Positions 42,662 to 47,072 of a DNA stretch of 47,072 nt are shown here, in pieces. Positions within the stretch are counted from its first letter, which is position 1. Each line of letters starts with the position of its first letter. Source of the DNA: Erysipelotrichaceae bacterium (GTDB lineage: Bacteria > Bacillota_I > Bacilli_A > Erysipelotrichales > Erysipelotrichaceae); the NCBI GenBank assembly GCA_015058955.1, contig SVBJ01000014.1, positions 1 to 47,072 on the forward strand, given 5' to 3'. Made by a program: the position numbers and the translations under genes. The notes below the pieces were generated by a model that was not told the DNA's origin, made no database searches, and saw only the letters and a list, made by a program, of their open reading frames with translations.

Positions 42662-42739
42662 TTAAGCTGCTGCTATTGCTCTCTCCTTTTGATCATCATA
42701 ATACTGGTTTTTCTTTACATAAACATAATCATTGTCCAT
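42662..42739 (-). other. possible 25-residue ORF or gene remnant downstream of the MerR gene
   Basis: The minus-strand frame from ATG 42739 reads MDNDYVYVKKNQYYDDQKERAIAAA and then stops. It is 15 bases after the MerR stop codon and has no clear ribosome binding site. It may be a decayed gene end, a tiny peptide or chance. The rest of the 42595-42754 gap is AT-rich, and I see nothing else in it. Confidence 0.25.
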
Positions 42740-42754
42740 CAGAATTTATTTTGG

Positions 42755-43081
42755 TTAGGCTACTTTTTCCAAATATTCTTTTGACATATATATGCTTTGT
42801 ACTTGTTCTATGTAATACTTATCTTCTGATAATTCTTGATCAAGTTTTGAATATATTTCATGCTCTTCCTTTAGGATCTTACTGATGGCCTCAATCGGCT
42901 TGTCCAGTTCCCTTAAAAAGCAGATGATTTTCATGCGTTTCAGATCATCTTCCGAATATAGCCACCTGCCTCCTTCAGAAAGCTCACTTGGTATCATGAT
43001 GTTTCTTGCATTATAATACTGCACCGTCCGGACTGTTACACCGCAAAGCTTGGCAACCTCTCCCGTCGAATACATTGACAT
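42755..43081 (-). CDS. short MerR-family transcriptional regulator
   Basis: This 108-residue protein has an N-terminal MerR winged HTH (YSTGEVAKLCGVTVRTVQYYNARNIMIPSE to LKRMKIICFLRELDKPIEAI) followed by a short dimerisation helix and no effector-binding domain. ATG 43081 has a strong AAGGAGG site. The promoter has the 19-base spacer that MerR regulators twist into shape, suggesting self-control. The ligand is unknown, and no obvious target gene is next to it on the same strand. Confidence 0.87.
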   Translation of the reverse strand: MSMYSTGEVAKLCGVTVRTVQYYNARNIMIPSELSEGGRWLYSEDDLKRMKIICFLRELDKPIEAISKILKEEHEIYSKLDQELSEDKYYIEQVQSIYMSKEYLEKVA

Positions 43082-43105
43082 GACCCTTACCTCCTTACAC
43101 CACGA

Positions 43106-43136
43106 ATTCTACTTCATGACGTTACCTAACAAGCAA
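43106..43136 (-). promoter_or_regulatory. MerR-type promoter with a 19-base spacer
   Basis: On the minus strand, TTGCTT (43131-43136) and TAGAAT (43106-43111) are separated by 19 bases. Such an over-long spacer is the hallmark of promoters activated by MerR proteins. The spacer contains the small palindrome GTTAGGTAAC. Confidence 0.5.
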
Positions 43137-43202
43137 TACCTTACGCAGGATTATTTTTCATTTTTTTACAGGAAAATTTTATCATCAAGCGCAAAGTAAA
43201 GA

Positions 43203-43221
43203 GAGAAACCTGAAGTTTCTC
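43203..43221 (-). terminator. terminator of the lipoprotein gene
   Basis: GAGAAAC (43203-43209) pairs perfectly with GTTTCTC (43215-43221) around a 5-base loop. On the minus strand it is followed by a T-rich stretch (TCTTTACTTT). It lies 29 bases past the lipoprotein stop codon. Confidence 0.6.
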
Positions 43222-43249
43222 CCTTTTTCACATTCTTTGATTTACTTTA

Positions 43250-45061
43250 TTATTTACCTATTCTGCTTAAAAGAGCATCACTGTCATTTTCACCAGAAAA
43301 GAATTCCAATGTGACTGTAGCATGACCTCTCTGTTCAAATACGTCGAAGCCAACATACTTATGCAGTTCTTCATTCAGGTATGCGTATGTTCTGTATGAA
43401 CCTACAGTCTGTGGATTGATGTAATCATATCCCTGCTCTTCCATTCTGGCAACATATTCATCCAGGTATGCATATGCTTCATCCAGAGTATCAAATGGCT
43501 GGTAAACCAACATCTTCAGTCCTGTAAAGCCACTCTGATTATGGGTGTAAGTGGTCTGATCTCTTGCTCCAATGTCACCATGAACGTTAGCTTCTGGTAA
43601 GCCGTGTTCCTTAAGCATGTTATTAACTTCATCAGGAGTTAATGATCTTTCATTCTTGAAGGTGATCTGTACTAAGCCATCTTCCTCTTCATTAAACAGG
43701 TAAGTGTATGACTTGAAGCTGTTAGAGTTTTCATAGGAAGCACCGTTTGGAGCATAGCTTTCCTTGTAGCCAATTTCCTTCATGCGGCTGCCATATTCTT
43801 CTAAATATGCCAATGCAGCATCATGATCTTCAAAGGTCAGCTGTAGGGTAATGTACATGTCATAGTTGAAATAGTATAACCAGCCTTCACTTCTTGGTAC
43901 GGCTGTATCGCGGGCTGTCCAGCCTTCAAATATGTCTGTATCCTTTAATTCAACAAAGCCGTTGGCAACCAATGCTTCATTCAGAGCATGTATGCCTTCA
44001 TATACAGGAATTTCATAATGCATTCTGCCTACCATTAAGAAGCCATTGTCATAGTTGACTTCCAGTTCTGCAGAAGCTTTCTTTTCTTCCCTTAACAATA
44101 AGCGGTAAGCAGTATTGCCATTGTCCAGTGTTACCTTTTCATAGCCTCTGTTTAACAGAACGTTAATGTAATCCTCAACATCCTTCTCTGTAGCGTGAGC
44201 ATCATAAACTTCAAATTCGCCACGGTCCATGTAGGCGTTCTTGTCAAAGATCAGCGCATAGCTGGCAAATTCAGGGAACGGTACGGCAAGTTCGCCATAG
44301 TCTCTCATGAAGACGGCGTCAAAGTTAGACAGGTCATATACATTCCAGCCGGTTCTCTTTGCCGGATATTCCGGGTTCTTCAACCACTTGTCAATGCGTT
44401 CATCTGATGTAGCCTTGCCAAAGCTGATGGTTAAGTCAAGGTCATCATAGTGGTACATGCCCATGTCACCAATGGCAGCTGTAAAGTGAGCTGTATTTGG
44501 ATCGCCCTCGTCTAATTTCATGTGTACTTCTTCCATTACTTCCAGGGCATTGGTAGTTGTACCTGACAATGTCAGTAAGCTTGTTTTAACCTGTTCATCA
44601 TGAGTGGTGAATTCCAATGGATCATTAGGATTGTTATAGAAGATGTTCCAGATATTGCCTTCAGCGATGTTGACCCAGTTATTAGGCAGGATGTTCATTA
44701 CTGAATCTGCGGCATTACCAGGAGCGTAGAAATCAATGTCATTCATTTCACCTTCATCAAGATATCCATGGAAGGTTTCATCCTTTAATGTAACAAAGGC
44801 AATGTTTAACTGTGAACCAGGATAATGAGAGAAGTAAACCAGGTCCTTAGAATAAACATTCAGCTTTGCATAATCTCTGGATTCAACAACGTAGTTATAC
44901 TTATCCAGCTTAGCCAGGAAATTATCCATAGCTGTTTCAGAATCAACTACTTCCGGTTGATCCGGTTCTGCCGGTTTATCATCAGGTGTTTTCTGCCCTT
45001 CACAGCCAAAGCATGTTAGAACAAGAAAGAGCGCCAATAAAATGGTAAATATTTTTTTCAT
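43250..45061 (-). CDS. large predicted lipoprotein with repeated modules
   Basis: This 603-residue protein starts MKKIFTILLALFLVLTCFGCEG, a lipoprotein signal with a somewhat atypical lipobox (CFGC), followed by a Pro/Asp/Glu-rich linker. The rest is acidic and extracellular. At least two, probably three, modules of about 75-100 residues recur near the C-terminus: A-x-AYL-[ED]-EY-x-xRM-[EK]-E-x-GY, then SYxTYxYL...E, then a beta strand ending in TF/LEF. ATG 45061 has a GGAGGT site; the frame opens to 45079. I do not recognise the family. Surface binding is possible but unproven. Confidence 0.82.
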   Translation of the reverse strand: MKKIFTILLALFLVLTCFGCEGQKTPDDKPAEPDQPEVVDSETAMDNFLAKLDKYNYVVESRDYAKLNVYSKDLVYFSHYPGSQLNIAFVTLKDETFHGYLDEGEMNDIDFYAPGNAADSVMNILPNNWVNIAEGNIWNIFYNNPNDPLEFTTHDEQVKTSLLTLSGTTTNALEVMEEVHMKLDEGDPNTAHFTAAIGDMGMYHYDDLDLTISFGKATSDERIDKWLKNPEYPAKRTGWNVYDLSNFDAVFMRDYGELAVPFPEFASYALIFDKNAYMDRGEFEVYDAHATEKDVEDYINVLLNRGYEKVTLDNGNTAYRLLLREEKKASAELEVNYDNGFLMVGRMHYEIPVYEGIHALNEALVANGFVELKDTDIFEGWTARDTAVPRSEGWLYYFNYDMYITLQLTFEDHDAALAYLEEYGSRMKEIGYKESYAPNGASYENSNSFKSYTYLFNEEEDGLVQITFKNERSLTPDEVNNMLKEHGLPEANVHGDIGARDQTTYTHNQSGFTGLKMLVYQPFDTLDEAYAYLDEYVARMEEQGYDYINPQTVGSYRTYAYLNEELHKYVGFDVFEQRGHATVTLEFFSGENDSDALLSRIGK

Positions 45062-45104
45062 ATGACCTCCATTATTCATTATTAATCATATTCATATCAT
45101 ATAT

Positions 45105-45134
45105 ATTTTATTCTATTTAATTACTTTTTTACAA
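45105..45134 (-). promoter_or_regulatory. possible promoter of the lipoprotein gene
   Basis: On the minus strand, TTGTAA (45129-45134) and TAAAAT (45105-45110) are 18 bases apart. The whole region 45062-45185 is very AT-rich, so other starts are possible. Confidence 0.4.
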
Positions 45135-45189
45135 TTCGCTAAGGCATATTTTTGATACTGACACACTTTTTAAACTTTGCATACAAAAA

Positions 45190-45212
45190 AACATGACCTT
45201 TTCAGTCATGTT
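45190..45212 (-). terminator. terminator of the glutaredoxin-like gene
   Basis: On the minus strand, AACATGAC and GTCATGTT form a perfect 8-base stem with a 7-base loop, followed by a run of T (forward positions 45184-45190). Confidence 0.85.
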
Positions 45213-45219
45213 CGTCTTA

Positions 45220-45531
45220 TTAACAACCTTTTCTGCCGCTCTTATGGTCTTCAATTGAACAGGCAATTCCAGAGCCGTATTCAACTAAGCCAACATCAGC
45301 CGGATCAATTGTGACGGTGCCGTCTTCAAGTACAAAGGCTGGGATACCGACATCACCGATCTTCTTACAGCGGTCAAAGACCGGATTAGTGTCACGCAGT
45401 CTGGTAAAGGCACTCATGTTACGGATGTTTTCGCCAATGTTGATGTATTCAAATTCGTCTTCGCGTCCCTTGACCTGTTCATGAACAAAGTCACAATAAG
45501 GACAGGTAGGCATGCCATAAATCTTTATCAT
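45220..45531 (-). CDS. glutaredoxin-like thioredoxin-fold protein
   Basis: This 103-residue protein has an N-terminal CPYC redox motif at Cys10 and Cys13 (YGMPTCPYCDFV), a thioredoxin-like core with IPAFVLEDG (cis-Pro segment) and an unusual C-terminus. A Cys in GSGIACSIEDHK and a final Gly-Cys add two more thiols. It is a likely dithiol oxidoreductase of the cytosol; its partner is unknown. An AGAGGT site precedes the ATG, after an extended -10. Confidence 0.85.
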   Translation of the reverse strand: MIKIYGMPTCPYCDFVHEQVKGREDEFEYINIGENIRNMSAFTRLRDTNPVFDRCKKIGDVGIPAFVLEDGTVTIDPADVGLVEYGSGIACSIEDHKSGRKGC

Positions 45532-45559
45532 TTTCTTTTTACCTCTTTTTTACACCTAG

Positions 45560-45568
45560 ATTATAACA
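45560..45568 (-). promoter_or_regulatory. extended -10 promoter of the glutaredoxin-like gene
   Basis: On the minus strand TGTTATAAT gives an extended -10 (hexamer at 45560-45565). It lies 28 bases before ATG 45531. The -35 is weak. Confidence 0.55.
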
Positions 45569-45654
45569 AATCTAACCTTACATACTATATTTTTTGCTCT
45601 TTTAAAATTTACTTAACTTTTACCTGATTAACTTTCATTATTTTCAGATAGGTG

Positions 45655-45660
45655 TATAAT
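45655..45660 (+). promoter_or_regulatory. -10 box of the YwaF-like gene
   Basis: A perfect TATAAT lies 35 bases upstream of the ATG, with an AGAGG ribosome binding site near 45683-45688 and a weak CTTTCA-like -35. Confidence 0.5.
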
Positions 45661-45695
45661 ATCTAACTGTTGGCCGTCATATAAGAGGTTTAAAA

Positions 45696-46517
45696 ATGGA
45701 TTACGATTTTTTTGATTATAAATACAACATATTTGGATATAGCGGGCAGGATTTTGAATCTGTCATCCGCATTCTCTATCTTATTATTTCAATCTTCTTA
45801 TGCCCTGTTCTTGCGGAAATTACAAGAAAAAAGGGTGTTAAGACAGCGGAAAGAATATTCAGGTTTCTTTCCGTTTATCTGATCATTGAAGAGATCTTCA
45901 AGATTTCCTGGGAATCTTATTGGGACATTACAACCGGACAGGGCTTCAATGCCGGTGGAATATTACCGCTTGATACCTGTTCAATATTTCTGTATGTACT
46001 GCCAATAGCAGCCTTTGGCAAGGGCAAAGCCAAGCGATGTGCCTTAAGCTGGATGAGTACGATTGGCGTACTGGGAGGAATCTGTTATCTTATCTTCCCG
46101 ATGGTATTGAAATGGTATCCGTTATTTACCTTTGGAGCGTGGCATTCATTAATGTATCACTTCGTAATGGTATATGCCGGTTTCACCGTCATTTCTACCA
46201 ACATGCTGGAAGTAAAACGTACTGACTATTTATTGGGTTTCATACCGCATATGTTAATGGCTCTAATCGTCATACCGCTTGATTATCACTTCGGCTGGGA
46301 TTATATGTTATTAAGAAACGCTTCCGGCGTACCTTTTGTTGAAAATATAGCTTCTATATTATCAGCCATGAATCTTAATTACCTTACAACCGTAATAATG
46401 CTGGGTTTCTATCTTGTAATTGCCATGCTGTTTAACTTCATTAACATCAACATTCAGAAGAAACTGAATGACCATGATTATGTTCACCATAAGCATGAAC
46501 TTAAATACACCAACTGA
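45696..46517 (+). CDS. YwaF/TMEM164-like integral membrane protein (TIGR02206 type)
   Basis: This 273-residue protein has about seven membrane segments and no signal peptide. Landmarks of the family, from memory, are LPLDTCSIFLYVLP (segment 3), GILG-like loop and FGAWHSLMYHFVMVYAGF with a His in the membrane, and the late IPLDYHFGWDYMLL. The family is common in Bacillota; TMEM164, its eukaryotic relative, is a lipid acyltransferase, so lipid work is conceivable. The last 25 residues are His/Lys rich. A terminator overlaps the stop. Confidence 0.82.
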   Translation: MDYDFFDYKYNIFGYSGQDFESVIRILYLIISIFLCPVLAEITRKKGVKTAERIFRFLSVYLIIEEIFKISWESYWDITTGQGFNAGGILPLDTCSIFLYVLPIAAFGKGKAKRCALSWMSTIGVLGGICYLIFPMVLKWYPLFTFGAWHSLMYHFVMVYAGFTVISTNMLEVKRTDYLLGFIPHMLMALIVIPLDYHFGWDYMLLRNASGVPFVENIASILSAMNLNYLTTVIMLGFYLVIAMLFNFININIQKKLNDHDYVHHKHELKYTN

Positions 46518-46542
46518 ACCGTCACTTATCTGACGGTTTTTT
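46517..46542 (+). terminator. intrinsic terminator after the YwaF-like gene
   Basis: AACCGTCA (46517-46524) pairs perfectly with TGACGGTT (46531-46538) around 6 bases, followed by TTTT. It overlaps the stop codon. Confidence 0.85.
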
Positions 46543-46556
46543 CATTAAAAAAGGTC

Positions 46557-46850
46557 TCACTTGGAAAGTGAAGCCTTCTTGTTATCTGTTTCGTTGAAAT
46601 GGTATTTTTTTCTGAACAGTATTTCAAACCAGATCTGACCGATTATGCATATTACAACGTTGCTAAGAATCATGGCGATCCAGATACCTGTTGGTCCAAA
46701 GTCAGTATACTTACCAAAGGCATATAGCATCGGTATTCTCAAAGCTCAGAGTCTTGTAACGTTGATCACAAATGAACTGCCTGTTTCTCCTGCCCTTTTT
46801 AACAGGTCGTTTGACTTGTATGTGGCCATGATCATACACTCCTGTTTTTG
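46557..46850 (-). pseudogene. remnant of a MATE-family efflux transporter (C-terminal end)
   Basis: The minus strand reads LLKRAGETGSSFVINVTRL, stop, ALRIPMLYAFGKYTDFGPTG and on to IWIAMILSN. This is the last part of a MATE transporter. The stop (TGA at 46746-46748, minus) stands where MATE proteins usually have Trp in RLWxLRIP. The N-terminal four fifths of the gene are missing: upstream, only about 30 codons of related frame remain, ahead of non-coding DNA. It is a decayed gene; a terminator-like hairpin (46552-46582) overlaps its end. Confidence 0.7.
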
Positions 46851-46905
46851 ACAAGAGTACAATTATAGTCATGTCCTTACTTAAGCGCAATTAAAGAGAT
46901 ACAAA

Positions 46906-46932
46906 AAATCCAGAACTTCATGTTCCGGATTT
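46906..46932 (-). terminator. terminator of the gene at the right edge
   Basis: On the minus strand AAATCCGGAAC and GTTCTGGATTT form an 11-base stem with one mismatch and a 5-base loop, followed by TTTT. Confidence 0.75.
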
Positions 46933-46948
46933 AATAATTCAAAAATAA

Positions 46949-47072
46949 TTAGATTATCTGTACTCTGGTTACGGCGAAGGCAATCAATGCGCAGGCATCA
47001 ACATCGCTTTCACGGCAATAGATCCTGTATAAGCCTTCCATCATTGCGATGTCTCTTAAGCCACCCTTACCT
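46949..47072 (-). CDS. C-terminal end of a possible Gfo/Idh/MocA-type oxidoreductase (partial)
   Basis: Only the last 41 codons are inside the window. The frame reads GKGGLRDIAMMEGLYRIYCRE, later DACALIAFAVTRVQII, then TAA (46949-46951). The GGLRDIAMMEGLYRI stretch resembles the end of Gfo/Idh/MocA dehydrogenases, where a helix with EAIYRS-like residues is common, but the match is weak. The reading frame, the following terminator and codon use support a real gene. Confidence 0.5.
   Translation of the reverse strand, partial: GKGGLRDIAMMEGLYRIYCRESDVDACALIAFAVTRVQII

Noticed and set aside
46746-46748. TGA read as tryptophan (Mollicutes-type code)
   Set aside because: Many genes here, including rimO, mrp and nusB, end at TGA, often in ATGA overlaps, and the MATE gene also lacks its N-terminal part. 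Simple gene decay explains the TGA better.
1-47072. CRISPR arrays, riboswitches and insertion sequences
   Set aside because: No regularly spaced repeats, no conserved riboswitch core upstream of the biosynthetic genes and no transposase were found by reading. Weak or unusual elements could be missed without a covariance search.

Overview
The window looks like an ordinary stretch of chromosome from a low-to-moderate GC, Gram-positive-type anaerobe of the Bacillota. The class Erysipelotrichia is the best guess. The grounds are the dacA-cdaR-glmM, asp23-nusB and xseA-xseB-ispA-tlyA-recN neighbourhoods, a transketolase split into two subunits, TSCPD, DUF5662-like and YwaF-like proteins, strong AGGAGG-type ribosome binding sites, and a LexA-like XRE/S24 repressor. 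UGA is a normal stop codon. I see no CRISPR array, complete insertion sequence, prophage or replication origin.

Layout. 1-52: part of a tRNA-Pro on the minus strand. 152-3178: rimO and the two transketolase subunits. 3227-4164: an XRE/S24 repressor divergent from a 74-residue protein, with palindromes lying over both promoters. 4159-5322: a TraB/PrgY-type membrane protein on the minus strand. 5453-12937: a tightly packed envelope operon (c-di-AMP cyclase, its YbbR partner, GlmM, MurF, Ddl, Alr) that joins c-di-AMP signalling to peptidoglycan precursor synthesis. 12949-16719: a small membrane protein, a stand-alone FakA-type middle domain, a two-component system and an Mrp ATPase. 16796-21464: a TetR regulator with an ABC exporter whose permease carries a long coiled coil. 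21511-22515: a secreted, C-terminally anchored cohesin-like protein. 22598-25340: glycerol kinase, a TSCPD protein and a SIS-domain protein. 25370-25906: a DUF5662-like protein.

25975-29098: lspA, rluD, a rhomboid protease and dCMP deaminase, convergent with ispH (29085-29993). 30057-33837: DEAD-box helicase, endonuclease IV, TruB and a RibF-like protein lacking a recognisable riboflavin kinase domain. 33880-41886: asp23, nusB, xseA, xseB, ispA, tlyA, recN, a XerD-like recombinase and a COG2509-type flavoprotein. Here dxs and argR are absent from the places they often occupy in Bacillota. 41917-47072 is looser and more accessory: a 58-residue membrane protein, a ribbon-helix-helix protein, a short MerR regulator, a large lipoprotein with repeats, a glutaredoxin-like protein, a YwaF-like membrane protein, a decayed MATE transporter and the end of an oxidoreductase-like gene.

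The most striking signal not explained by gene calls is a recurring promoter-to-start layout. At least four genes, and perhaps rimO as a fifth, have a -10 hexamer ending exactly 6 bases before the ATG and no usable Shine-Dalgarno sequence, which predicts leaderless mRNAs. I found no clear novel multi-gene system. The best leads are the S24 repressor with its small partner, the kinase-less RibF, the orphan FakA domain and the extended c-di-AMP cyclase.
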